In this document: piece by piece, positions 1-8,160 of the stretch
How the letters are laid out: the number at the start of each line of letters is the position of its first letter
Position numbering within the stretch: position 1 is the first letter of the stretch
NCBI GenBank assembly: GCA_000827495.1
Contig: KN817590.1
Location: forward strand, 1 to 22,286
Length of the DNA: 22,286 nucleotides
Source of the DNA: Hypholoma sublateritium FD-334 SS-4
Taxonomy: Eukaryota; Basidiomycota; Agaricomycetes; Agaricales; Strophariaceae
Direction of reading: 5' to 3'
The notes under the pieces: generated by a model
What the model saw: only the letters and a program-made list of their open reading frames with translations
Told to the model about the DNA's origin: nothing
Databases searched by the model: none
Translations under genes and position numbers: made by a program

Positions 1-593
1 TCACAGACTCATGAGCTAGGACCATTCTCAACTGATTCTATTATCCGCCTTCTTTGAACTGCTGACGAGGGCACGTCTCAGTCCCTCGTTATCTGCCTTC
101 AACACATGTTTAATGCTCCGAAAAGCAAAAATCCACGTGTAGTCTAAAAGCGACCCTATCACCGGTCGGTGTGAAAGGGGGTGGATTGGTCGGAAGAGTT
201 GGCATGTCAGCAAGTGGGTCGCCCTTGATATCGCGGACTATCCTGAATTTCTCGTCGACGTTTGCGATTACGGGTCGGGTCTTGAGTGCGACAGGCTTGT
301 ACTTCTTCTTTGTTGCAAGAAATATGTCATCGTCTGGTGAGTTGGGGTCGCATGTCGGCTCGTGTCGAAGTATAGGTGTCGGATGTTGGTAGTTGTCGGA
401 AGAGTGAGAGGTAGTTGGTGGGAAAGTACGAGGAATGTCGGAAGTTACGCTGTCAGGCGTGAAACCAAAAGTCGCCTTTGAGTCGGGTGTAGTCGCAGTT
501 GGGTCGCAAAATAATGCAGTCGGAGTTGTCGGATATAGATTACACGTCGGCGAAGATAATGTTGCGTTCAGCCCCATATCGGAAATTGTCGCG

Positions 594-618
594 GTCGCAG
601 TCGCAGTCGCAGTCGCAG
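594..618. repeat. GTCGCA hexamer microsatellite
   Basis: Four perfect tandem GTCGCA units plus one base lie inside the Thr/Ala-rich linker of Pol, where they encode an alternating Thr-Ala run on the minus strand. They are the purest part of a much broader GTCG-rich tract. Confidence 0.85.
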
Positions 619-1080
619 TTGGATTTGTACTTGTCGGCTTTGATGTTGACTTTGTTGCAGTCAGCTTTCTGTTAATAATTATCGGGTTTGAGTCGGATGT
701 TGTCGCGTTAAGATTAGAAAATGCCGCAGTCGAATTTGTCGTTGTCGGCCTTAAATGTGAAATTATCGCAGATGCGTGAGAGGGTGTAGTTGTCGCATAT
801 CGCGTTGTCGCAGTCGAAGTTGAGTCGGAAAATGTCGCAAAGGTGTCGGCTGCTGTCGAAGTTGGCTTAGAATGTGTCGGAATTGCAGTAGACGTTGTCG
901 CAGAAGTTCCAGAAGATGGTCGCATCTTTGAAAGGTTATTAGAAATAATTTCGCAGGCAGTAAAATAAGCTTTAGCATATTCGTCTGGGTCGGAGGAGGC
1001 TAGCAGTTGGTAAGATTCTATGAATGGTGTCCCGTCGTCTTCTAGAGAGATGACAAGTGCGATTTCACCATCATGTTCCG

Positions 1081-2826
1081 CTACCTCCGGGATCTCTGAA
1101 AATTTGCCTTTCCGCGACGTGGGGCTTGTCGGGTCTGTGCAGACTGTGGTTCGGGTATCCGAGGATAATCCTCTGGATCCACGATGCGAGGCGGGCCACG
1201 AGCAATTGTCGGTACAGTCGCAGATCTACCCGTGTTCGGACAGTGAATCGTGAGTGTTTGGTCCTGGTCGGCGAAGTTTTGAACTGTCGAAGTGGTGAGT
1301 ACATCAAATGGGCGTCCGAGGAGAATATCATAGGCAGGATTGCGAATAATGTGGACTTGGAGATAGAAACTCAAGTCGCCGATTAAGAAAGGAACATTAC
1401 GCGACAGCCCGAGAGAGGAGTCCACTGTGCCATTAGCCAATTGCATGCGAAGCGTGATCTCAGGGTCATACGACAGTCCTAACTCCTTGCTCACCGCTTC
1501 CGACATTGCGATGATTGAGCTTCCGGGGTCAAGAATAGCTTCTACGTTGAGCTGATTGTCGACGAGAGGGTAGATGGATCGCAAAGCCGATGATTCAAGG
1601 GAGACCACGAGACGGTCGGGGTCGGGTAGCTCGCCAGGTCGCAGAGATTTGTAGTATGTGTCATAGGTGTCGGGTATCACTGTCGCCTCGGCCAGAAACT
1701 GCGGTCGCGGCGCGGGGTTGGTCATGAGTTCGTCAATTTCCTGAGAGTCGTAGTCGGGTACATAGCGCGAAAATGTGTGATGGTCGTCGGCTGCTGCTTG
1801 ATGAGGTAATAAGATGCTGGGGTCGTACTTTGCGAACAGTTTGTGGAAGCCCTTGGATGGCATAACCGTTGTCGGAGTCGCAGGTGTCGCGTATCTGTCG
1901 TCCTCAAAGCCATATTCCTGTAATTCATGTAGCTCTTCGTCGAATTGCGCATTGGCAGTCTGCGCCTGAGGGTCCCGTGTAGATTGGCGACGAGTAGTAG
2001 TCACATCCCGATACTGAGATCGCACTTCTGGTGACAGCGACAGAAGTTCGCGTTGCGTTAAGGTAATCGGTGCATTCATCGACCTGTCGTAGACTTTACT
2101 GGCAATTGCGGAGTCATGTACAGGGGGAAGAGTGCGATATGCGGGCTCGCGGCGATTAGCATGTGATTTGTCGGCAGGAGCACCAACATTGCGCTCCCTT
2201 GGTGGTGCATACACGGCGTCAGCTGCCGCCCGAAAGGGATGTTCTGGAGCCTGAGGTGGTGCAATGTCAGTACGGTCGCCGTTTCCAGCAGTCGGAGATT
2301 GCGATTGTCGCTGTGGTGTTGCGCGTCGCTGAACCGGTGCTGGAGCCTGTGTTGGAGGTACCGATGGCGAGTGTGGTCGTGGAGCCGGAGGCGGGAATTC
2401 ATGGTTGTCGTGATCGGCCTCTTGCTCGCGAGATCGCTGAGCACGAGTGCGGATAACAGGCTGGAAGGGTTTCTTGGATCGCTCGAGATTGTAGAGTTCA
2501 GCTTTCAGTGATGCGATGCGGTCCTCGGTGCGAAGTTGGAAGGTTTGTGTGTGATTGTCGGTAGAGATCGTCGTGCCCTGCTGATCAGCAATGGAATGAA
2601 ATAGTGTGCCAGTGGCCATCTGACCGGGGTGTTGATTATGCCATTCGTCGAAGCGATCCTTCAAGAATTGCCCAGGAGTAGCCTTCGGAACGAATCCACC
2701 GCCAGGAAGTACAACCTTGCCCTCAGTATTTCGCCGACACTTGCCTGCACGGGTGTATTCCTCGACTACTTCGCATTCGCGGATAAAGTGTTTACCGCCG
2801 CAGAAGTTGCATATCCCGTTGTTGGG
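1081..2826 (-). CDS. pro: Ty3/Gypsy nucleocapsid zinc knuckle and aspartic protease
   Basis: This frame is open from just after the TGA at 2827-2829 to a TAG at 1081-1083. A zinc knuckle lies at about 2765-2820. Its residues C-NF-C-GGK-H-FIRE-C give a CX2CX3HX4C spacing, one residue shorter than the usual CX2CX4HX4C. It should bind the genomic RNA. A long Pro/Gln/Arg-rich segment follows. A retropepsin-like domain has the catalytic motif LDPGSS (codons near 1517-1532) and the flap-distal motif ILLGRPF (near 1310-1330). This enzyme would dimerise and cleave the Gag-Pol polyprotein in the virus-like particle. The tail is basic (RRGKANFQRSRR) and overlaps the Pol frame by one base at a slippery heptamer. 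No ATG marks its start, and it is in the same frame as the gag ORF upstream, so it is best read as the downstream half of a Gag-Pro ORF split by one stop. Confidence 0.85.
   Translation of the reverse strand, partial: PNNGICNFCGGKHFIRECEVVEEYTRAGKCRRNTEGKVVLPGGGFVPKATPGQFLKDRFDEWHNQHPGQMATGTLFHSIADQQGTTISTDNHTQTFQLRTEDRIASLKAELYNLERSKKPFQPVIRTRAQRSREQEADHDNHEFPPPAPRPHSPSVPPTQAPAPVQRRATPQRQSQSPTAGNGDRTDIAPPQAPEHPFRAAADAVYAPPRERNVGAPADKSHANRREPAYRTLPPVHDSAIASKVYDRSMNAPITLTQRELLSLSPEVRSQYRDVTTTRRQSTRDPQAQTANAQFDEELHELQEYGFEDDRYATPATPTTVMPSKGFHKLFAKYDPSILLPHQAAADDHHTFSRYVPDYDSQEIDELMTNPAPRPQFLAEATVIPDTYDTYYKSLRPGELPDPDRLVVSLESSALRSIYPLVDNQLNVEAILDPGSSIIAMSEAVSKELGLSYDPEITLRMQLANGTVDSSLGLSRNVPFLIGDLSFYLQVHIIRNPAYDILLGRPFDVLTTSTVQNFADQDQTLTIHCPNTGRSATVPTIARGPPRIVDPEDYPRIPEPQSAQTRQAPRRGKANFQRSRR
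1099..1105 (-). promoter_or_regulatory. Candidate -1 ribosomal frameshift site
   Basis: In the protease frame the minus strand reads GCA AAT TTT CAG, so the heptamer A AAT TTT is in the X XXY YYZ phase required for -1 slippage. The zero frame stops five codons later, at the TAG at 1081-1083. The -1 frame is open into Pol. I could not see a strong downstream stem-loop by eye. The motif type is established for retroelements; its use here is inferred. Confidence 0.55.
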
Positions 2827-3996
2827 TCAATTACCCGATACTTGGCTGCCAGAGTAGCGCGGCTGATTTCCCGACTGTGCAGCAATCAAATCCGAAAACC
2901 CTTTTCGCAGTTCCGACACAATTGTTGCGACAAGAGGTTCTTCTTTGACGGGAGCCGACAGAGGAGCGATTGTCGGGAGTGGAATTGCGACAGGTACCGG
3001 TGCTTGTGGGGGAATACCGATCATAGGCATAGTGGTACCGAAAGAATTGGCCTGTATGACCCAGCGTGCAGCATCAAAGACACTGTCTATGTCGTACGGA
3101 GGAGTCGCTGCAAGTCCAGGGACACTGTGCTGTAAGCGGTTGATGATGTGGAGCCAAGTGCCTGGCTGGAAGCCGCGGATATATGCGCGTTGCACTTCTG
3201 TTGTACTTGTTGCATGAGCGTCGAGGAGAGTCTTGGAGATCGCCTTAAAAGTGCGGTGATATTCAGCAAGATCTCCCAGAGTGTAGATACCCAGTCGCGC
3301 GCGGGTTCCGACAAGTGCGTCCAGGTCGTTGATTGTGTAGCGATGTTCCTTACTGGCTGAGGGATATAGTTTGTAGATTGCGTCCATGAAGTCGGCCCAA
3401 GTGCTTAAGATGTTGGAATACTCGGAGACGGCCGTCCAGATGCATTCGTCCTCCATACTGAGATAGCGAACCGCGTTGGTCTTCTTGTCCTGGTCATTTG
3501 CGATAGCTGCTGGGTATGCGGTGAATAAATGTTCGAGGTCGGAAAAGAAGCGCCCAAGCTCAAGAGGTTGGTTGGAATTAAATGACGGCGCTCCGCGTGC
3601 ACCCCGCGGAGGTAAGGTCGTTGGTACGTTTGCCATAGCGTTTGCAGCAGGTGGAGGAGGTGGAGGAGGTGGCGGAGGTACTGGCGGTGTCGGTGGTGGT
3701 GTACCAAATATGCGATGGATGAATTCTTCGTCAAAGGAAGAGTCTACTGTCGAGAGCGGTGAGGAATTGATGGAATCCAGCCTACTTGGCGGCGGTAATT
3801 GATGGAAAATTAATGCGTTTTGATCTGTCGAAGTCGGAAAACTGAGCGGCTGTAGTTCTGTTGGAGATAGGAAAGATGGGAGTGTGGAATGTGCAGATGT
3901 CGAAGTTTCGGGTGGTAGTTCAAGGAAATATGCGTCGGTGGATAGGTTAAACGGATTCTGAAACGCCGCAGCGAGCTCGTCACGTAAAGTCGCCAC
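2827..3996 (-). CDS. gag: Ty3/Gypsy Gag-like capsid ORF, ended by an in-frame TGA
   Basis: The ORF is about 389 codons. The N-terminal third is acidic and proline-rich, with a run of ten or more prolines near 3655-3690. The rest matches a retrotransposon capsid in layout: LELGRFFSDLEHLF, then WADFMDAIYKLYP, LGDLAEYHRTF and a C-terminal helical block. It would assemble the particle shell. The 3996 end is a GTG codon, not an ATG. In frame upstream there is no ATG before a TGA at 4030-4032. The first in-frame ATG is at 3635-3637, just before the capsid core, so the true start is either there, non-canonical, or lost. The stop TGA at 2827-2829 is followed directly by the in-frame zinc knuckle. I identify Gag by layout and position, not by an unmistakable family motif. 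Confidence 0.75.
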   Translation of the reverse strand: MATLRDELAAAFQNPFNLSTDAYFLELPPETSTSAHSTLPSFLSPTELQPLSFPTSTDQNALIFHQLPPPSRLDSINSSPLSTVDSSFDEEFIHRIFGTPPPTPPVPPPPPPPPPPAANAMANVPTTLPPRGARGAPSFNSNQPLELGRFFSDLEHLFTAYPAAIANDQDKKTNAVRYLSMEDECIWTAVSEYSNILSTWADFMDAIYKLYPSASKEHRYTINDLDALVGTRARLGIYTLGDLAEYHRTFKAISKTLLDAHATSTTEVQRAYIRGFQPGTWLHIINRLQHSVPGLAATPPYDIDSVFDAARWVIQANSFGTTMPMIGIPPQAPVPVAIPLPTIAPLSAPVKEEPLVATIVSELRKGFSDLIAAQSGNQPRYSGSQVSGN

Positions 3997-4039
3997 GCGG
4001 ATTTGTCGACAGTTGGAAGGCTCAATCTTTCATTAGAAC

Positions 4040-4057
4040 CCCTTGCGGTGGGCTCCA
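4040..4057 (-). other. Possible primer binding site
   Basis: On the minus strand a TGG followed by AGCCCACCGCAAGGG lies between the likely LTR end and gag, where a tRNA primer binding site is expected. It begins with the obligatory TGG, but I could not match it confidently to a particular tRNA 3' end. Confidence 0.25.
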
Positions 4058-4061
4058 CAAA

Positions 4062-4997
4062 TGATGCGCCTACGAGCGTAGAGGTGGTGGAATGCAAATA
4101 TATATATAAATACCCCTAGCAGCAATATGCTCACAGAGTGCGGCGTGCGTGAAGGGGGCGAGTCGAGTTCTGGGGGAGGCGTTCCGACTAAGGTCGGGCA
4201 AATCGCGGACTGGCTATACGTGTCNGGTTTTACTGATCGGGTGGTGGCACTGGTCGCAGTGTCGCAATGCCAACCTATTTCTATTGTCGGGGGGGTTATC
4301 CTGGTGTCGGGTCGCACTATGCGTTTGCGACGTGACTTTGCGAGGTCCAACAGCGGCGAGAGGTGTGACGGAATCAAATATATGTCGCGTACACCGACGT
4401 CGGAAAGATTTAAAAGTAGAGATGATATTTGTTGTGTAGTGCGAGAGAGAAGGGGGGTTTCTAACTGTCTACATTAACCTAAAATTCGTACATAAGTAGT
4501 TCCAAATAAATCCCCATATATTACATTAAAACAGGTACCACAAACGTCGAGACACGAAGGGAGAACATCCCAGAACGCGATTCTGGGTACGGGACAGTGG
4601 CAGGGATTTGGCTTGCCTTAAAAGGGACACATCCCGACGCTTTTTGATGCGTATTGAGGCCTATCACGGCGTATCCGACTGTCGCAGTGTCGCGCCCACG
4701 GACCAGAGCGCCCAGAATGGTCTTGCGCGGACGGGAACGAGGTGCTAGGGCTACGGAGATATCCGACACGTTCCTGGAAGCATGTGCAGTCCCAAAATAG
4801 GTCGCACAGCAGCGTGTTCGAGCGACGCACGGAAGGACATGTCGCAAATAAAAATAGACGCATATGACGTCGCACCTGGGTATTTTTAGTGTCCGGCCTC
4901 CCAGGTGTCCGCAGTATGCCGGAGCAAAGGAATATTGTTGCAAGGGACGCGCACACTGTTCCCGTGACTTGAGGGTGCAGATACTACATGCCCGACA
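4062..4997 (-). repeat. Probable 5' LTR and leader of the Ty3/Gypsy element
   Basis: This stretch sits upstream of gag, has no convincing gene, and shares the GTCG-rich composition of the element. On the minus strand it starts TGTCGGGCATG at 4997 and could end in CA at 4062-4063, four bases before the candidate primer binding site. That fits the usual TG...CA LTR termini. It holds a TATA-like tract at 4097-4112 and a 7-bp hairpin (CCCAGAA/TTCTGGG) at 4569-4587. The outer boundary is uncertain. The compositional bias runs on to about 5085, where a 12-bp palindrome (AAAACGCGTTTT, 5092-5103) marks the change. The 3' LTR is outside the window, so the ends cannot be confirmed by comparison. Confidence 0.4.
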
Positions 4998-5129
4998 CTG
5001 TCGGCGACGGGCATAATCGGAAAATATCGGGTATTTAGTCGCAGGTCCACGGTATAGGTTGATTGGTGCGTTATACAGTCGCGCGCTGTCAAAAACGCGT
5101 TTTCAGCGGGGAGGGCACCTTCGGGCGCA

Positions 5130-5387
5130 TCATCGTGCTTGGGTGTTCTCGCGACTTTTCCGTGTATCTTGACTTTTAGAAAGGGCTGGCGTTGTTTCTT
5201 CCTTGATGCTAGAAAATACCATGACGTCGATTGGGCCTCCTTTGAACAATGAAAACGTATCGAGAAACGGAGTCGGGTCGTCCGCTACGTCAATAGCGAT
5301 TGACTGCCAGTTCGAAGGATTTGACTTGAGGATTTCCATCCAGAAAGGACAAGTGGATGCTGCGTTGAATGGGGAGGAACTTCTGTG
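5130..5387 (-). pseudogene. F-box-like protein fragment
   Basis: An open minus-strand frame without a natural start contains SNPSNWQSIAIDVADDPTPF followed by PIDVMVF. This pattern (a Trp, an I/V-rich strand, D-PTP, then a second hydrophobic strand) resembles a recurring segment of fungal F-box family proteins, which recruit substrates to SCF ubiquitin ligases. Only about 85 codons survive, with no F-box and no leucine-rich repeats. The frame enters the MITE-like element at 5388 at its 5' side and ends with a TGA at 5130-5132. It lies directly beside the retrotransposon, so it may be host debris. Family assignment rests on recall of the pattern and is tentative. Confidence 0.35.
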
Positions 5388-5570
5388 CATCAGCAATGTC
5401 TGGGTGTGCGATACAGCACTGTCAGGCACTCTATAGCGCCACAGGCTCACAGTGAGGGTCCCCATATATAGCATGCTGTGTAAAATTAATATTTCTATAT
5501 ATACTGTGCTCTACACGCTATAGTACTATGCAATACTGTATAATATCACCTTGCAGTATTGGCAGTGCTG
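5388..5570. mobile_element. MITE-like palindromic element, diverged copy (MITE-1)
   Basis: The left end begins CATCAGCAATGTC. The right end, read on the other strand, begins CAGCACTGCC, matching CAGCAATGTC at 8 of 10 positions. Inside, the two halves form an imperfect inverted repeat: CTATAGCG at 5431-5440 faces CGCTATAG at 5517-5524. Many differences are C-to-T type, suggesting age or methylation-linked decay. GGGTCCCC near 5455-5463 and the end sequence are shared with the better preserved copy at 6155-6310. There is no coding capacity. I could not find a clear target duplication. Confidence 0.6.
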
Positions 5571-5853
5571 CTACCAACTACAAAGACTAAACTCTGCTAC
5601 TCAAGTGCTATTATATACCGATGTTGGATAGTCATCAGCCTAGAAATAAAGGATTGCTATTGGCTCATGTTATCGTTTATCTCAGGTGGCTACCGGGCAG
5701 ATTCGGGACTCTGAATCTTATCTGAACATCAGATAATCATATTGGGCGTAAACGAGCGGAATGTACAAATGAATGTGGTATTTACGGCGAAGTGAAGCAA
5801 CCAAATCAGCTTACAGCATGCTTGAAATTGCAGTACTGAACACCATTCAAGCA
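5571..5853. other. Intergenic stretch, no gene seen
   Basis: This AT-leaning DNA lies between MITE-1 and the stop codon of the DUF6532-type gene, and probably includes that gene's 3' UTR. I see no ORF with recognisable content and no clear repeat beyond a short AGATTC/GAATCT inverted pair near 5700-5719. Confidence 0.6.
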
Positions 5854-7526
5854 TCAGTCAAGATTAACATAAATCTCGGGCCCTGCGTCAATTGCAGAGT
5901 CAGAATCGAGTAAAGAGAGCCTAGTGGGATATTCAGAAGTCAGTGACGAAAATCAAATAGAATAATATATAGTTGCCTTACATTCCCTCTTCAGCCCACT
6001 TGACACGGTTTGCTTCGAATTTGGCGCCATGGTATCGGTCAGCCCTCACTTTATTGATCGCTTTCATCATTGAGATGAAAATATCTCGATACTTGTCACC
6101 TCTGAATGAGATATTGTGTCGCCTGACACTGTAGAGGAGATATTCTTCCAGACACATCAGCAATGTCAGGGAATGCTACAGGGGCTACCCAGCGCTATGC
6201 AGATGGGGACCCATGCTATGACACTATGGGACACTATGCGGGCGCTATACAGCACTGNATAGCTTCCCACAGTGCCATAGCGTGGGTCCAAAAATCAGGC
6301 ATTGCTGATGCAGTTATAGATCTGGTTGATCGTTTGACAGATTAGTCAGTATATATTAATTAAGGGGACATTCGAGTTCAAAACTCACAACTGTTGCCAC
6401 CAACGCAATCACATGTAGAGGAACAGCCTGGTTGAAATCACCGGGGGATATTGACGCGAGGCACTGATCACCAGTATAGAAAAAGGTGGTGATGATCATC
6501 GGAATCGCGGGATGAGAGAAATTATTTGCCCGACACTAGTAGTAACAAAACAAAAAGTTAGTCCCAAAAATGCAATAAAAAGAGCAACGAACATCTTCTC
6601 CCTCTTCGGAGAAATGAAAAGCAGAAGTTTGGAGGCAATCCCTGACGTTTTTTTGAATGATTTGAGTCGCAGCTGCTTGCCCGCCATGGTAGTCCTTGGT
6701 GGGAACCATGATGATGTTGTTGTACAGGTGCGCAACAATTGGTTTAGCGGCTTTCTTCAGGTTACCCCTCCATGTGGAATGATTGTTAAAAACCTAATTG
6801 AAAGATCGATAACAAACAATCAGTAAGACCATAATCTAGAAGCAAGAATATCACCAACGCAAATATCCATTTTGCGAGTATGGGTATAAGCTACACAAAT
6901 ACAAATATTATAATCTAGTGCTCAATATAAAAAAGTTTATTACTTACTGTCGTCCAACAGTTGTCCATCGTTGAGATGCTCCGAGATTACATCGGTCAAT
7001 ATATCATGCGCCTCATGTAAATCACGGCCGCGCTGTGGGAAAGGAGTCGGTCGGCCAATGACTAAGTGGACTTGCCAACGGTGGTGAGTCTCGGTGAGAA
7101 CAGCTCTCCAGTCATCGCTGTAGAAGCTAAGATTCTCTCCGTCGTCAGGTAATTTTTTCTTTTTGGACTTCTGCAAAGTGAGGTGATCATCGGTCCCTGA
7201 ATCAGAGGCTTCACTCTCCGATTGTTCATCACTGTCATGGTCATCATTGCCTTGATACATAGTTCTAGAATGGAGGCGGCGAGTAGCGGATTGACGAGAA
7301 GCAATCATCTTCAAATGTTGCGCTTTGGGTGGCTTCTGGGCTCGGTTACGTTTACGGTGGGCCTTAAGAACATCTTCGCCAGCTTCTCGCTGGTAAATAT
7401 GGATTAAATGAGTTTAAATAGCGAGGAAAAGTAAGATCATACCAAATTCACATAATCGTCAATATGCCTGCCTGCAGTTATCAATACGATGGTTACGAGT
7501 CTTTTTTGAAAAAAAAGTGAGTTCTT
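5854..7526 (-). pseudogene. DUF6532-type protein gene, interrupted by a MITE
   Basis: Exons by splice signals and frame: from at most 7526 to 7443, then 7389-6948, 6890-6859, 6793-6593, 6535-6389, 6321 onward (interrupted at 6310-6155, resuming at 6154) to 5982, and 5920-5854 ending in TGA. Introns are 53-67 nt, with branch sites such as CTAAC (6536-6592 intron) and CTGAC (5921-5981 intron). The product has a basic then acidic N-terminus (DSDEQSESEASDSGTDDH), then a core with DDWRAVLTETHHRWQVHLVI, STWRGNLKKAA, NNFSHPAI and RADRYHGAKFEANRVKW. These match the fungal DUF6532 family, a multicopy domain of unknown function. The first exon and start codon are unresolved: the frame is open only back to a TAA at 7527-7529. 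The MITE introduces a TGA eight codons into its exon unless splicing removes it. Function unknown. Confidence 0.65.
6155..6310. mobile_element. MITE-like palindromic element in a coding exon (MITE-2)
   Basis: The perfect 11-bp terminal inverted repeat CATCAGCAATG / CATTGCTGATG bounds a 156-bp unit. A second inverted repeat lies inside: GGACCCATGCTATGACACT faces AGTGCCATAGCGTGGGTCC, differing only by C/T-type changes. The flanks read ...CA on the left and CA... on the right, consistent with a 2-bp target duplication. Removing the element plus one CA rejoins the disrupted exon in frame as YNCLEEY, which is strong support for the boundaries. It has no coding capacity, so it would need a transposase from elsewhere. 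The superfamily is not evident. Confidence 0.8.
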
Positions 7527-7529
7527 TTA

Positions 7530-8110
7530 ATCCGGGGAGCCCGCGAGATGCTCATGTTCGAAATAATGCCCCCTGGGAATTGATGTGTGATGGCATCAGG
7601 TCTCGGCCTTTGGCCCACGCTGCGCTTTGTGATGCCATCATTTCTTGGCTTTACCGGTAGCTGTAACCTTGATGCTTGGTCAGCATGCATGCTTGGCATC
7701 CCATATTGGCAGGGTATCTGTATATGAGGCCGAAAATTGGTTAAATTCAACTTTTACAAGATTTGTTGTTCAACTATTCCACAGTGCNTATCCATTGCTT
7801 CTACAGGGCTTCACTGCCCATAGTCATCAGGAAAAAGACTTTCATTCCCGGGCTGACCTTGATCAATTGATCACTCCCACGTCATTGTGGGAAGCCCCTC
7901 ACCGACCTGCAATGCCCTGTGGAGCCCATGGGAACTGAAANTGTTGTCAGGGTTCTACAGCCCTCTCCGCATGTCTTCAGGTGTACAAAACACTTAAAAT
8001 GNAATAAAGTAGTTGAAATGATTATTAGATATGAAAAATATACTTAAATACTATTTGAATAGTATAAAGTACTACATATAAAGTACTACATATAACAAAT
8101 ATAAGCTACG
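7530..8110. other. Non-coding AT-leaning spacer with small palindromes
   Basis: No convincing gene is seen. It contains an inverted pair around TGATGGCATCA (7588-7600) and TGATGCCATCA (7630-7640), a 12-bp palindrome GATCAATTGATC at 7861-7872, and three N bases. The frame at 7493-7750 on the minus strand is open but resembles nothing I know. It may hold the missing first exon of the DUF6532-type gene, but no splice signals join the two cleanly. Confidence 0.5.
8063..8096. repeat. 14-bp tandem repeat
   Basis: TATAAAGTACTACA occurs twice in perfect tandem (8063-8076, 8077-8090), followed by a partial third copy. It lies in AT-rich DNA just before composition switches to the GC-rich island. Confidence 0.85.
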
Positions 8111-8160
8111 ATGCTCACGCTGCAGTAGCCAAGAGGCAGCCGGGACCGCTGAAGCGCAAA

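Larger units (their letters stand above)
110..1105 (-). pseudogene. pol: Ty3/Gypsy Pol N-terminal fragment (Thr-rich linker plus pre-RT region)
   Basis: This frame begins at the -1 slippery site at 1099-1105 and is open to a TAA at 110-112. The first part is acidic, then comes a long Thr/Ser/Ala-rich low-complexity linker, partly encoded by a GTCGCA hexamer array. The C-terminal part reads KKKYKPVALKTRPV, EKFRIVRDIKGDPL and NPPPFTPTG, which I recognise as the conserved block just before reverse transcriptase in basidiomycete Ty3/Gypsy polyproteins. In relatives the block continues into RT. Here, after FTPTG (near 165-170), the sequence becomes unrelated and ends after about 16 codons, so RT, RNase H and integrase are not in frame in this window. 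An ATG at 923-925 could start a separate ORF, but the open frame upstream of it favours translation by frameshift from the protease ORF. The broken end suggests a decayed or truncated copy. Confidence 0.72.

Noticed and set aside
435..779. Plus-strand Val-rich ORF
   Set aside because: It is the reverse-strand shadow of the Thr/Ala-rich Pol linker; the Val/Ala repetition comes from the GTCG-rich tract read on the other strand.
4040..4075. tRNA gene near the gag leader
   Set aside because: A short stretch resembles the complement of a tRNA 3' end, but there is no cloverleaf; a primer binding site is the likelier reading.
5203..5436. Plus-strand ORF opposite the F-box-like fragment
   Set aside because: It runs into MITE-1, and only the minus-strand reading shows a family-like pattern.
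6496..6738. Minus-strand ORF with a hydrophobic stretch (LFIAFLGLTFCFVTTS)
   Set aside because: It runs through the pyrimidine-rich intron at 6536-6592 in a frame other than the DUF6532 frame; the apparent membrane segment is translated intron.
6512..6826. Plus-strand ORF over the DUF6532 exons
   Set aside because: The minus strand here carries conserved exon sequence with matched intron phases, so this is a shadow.
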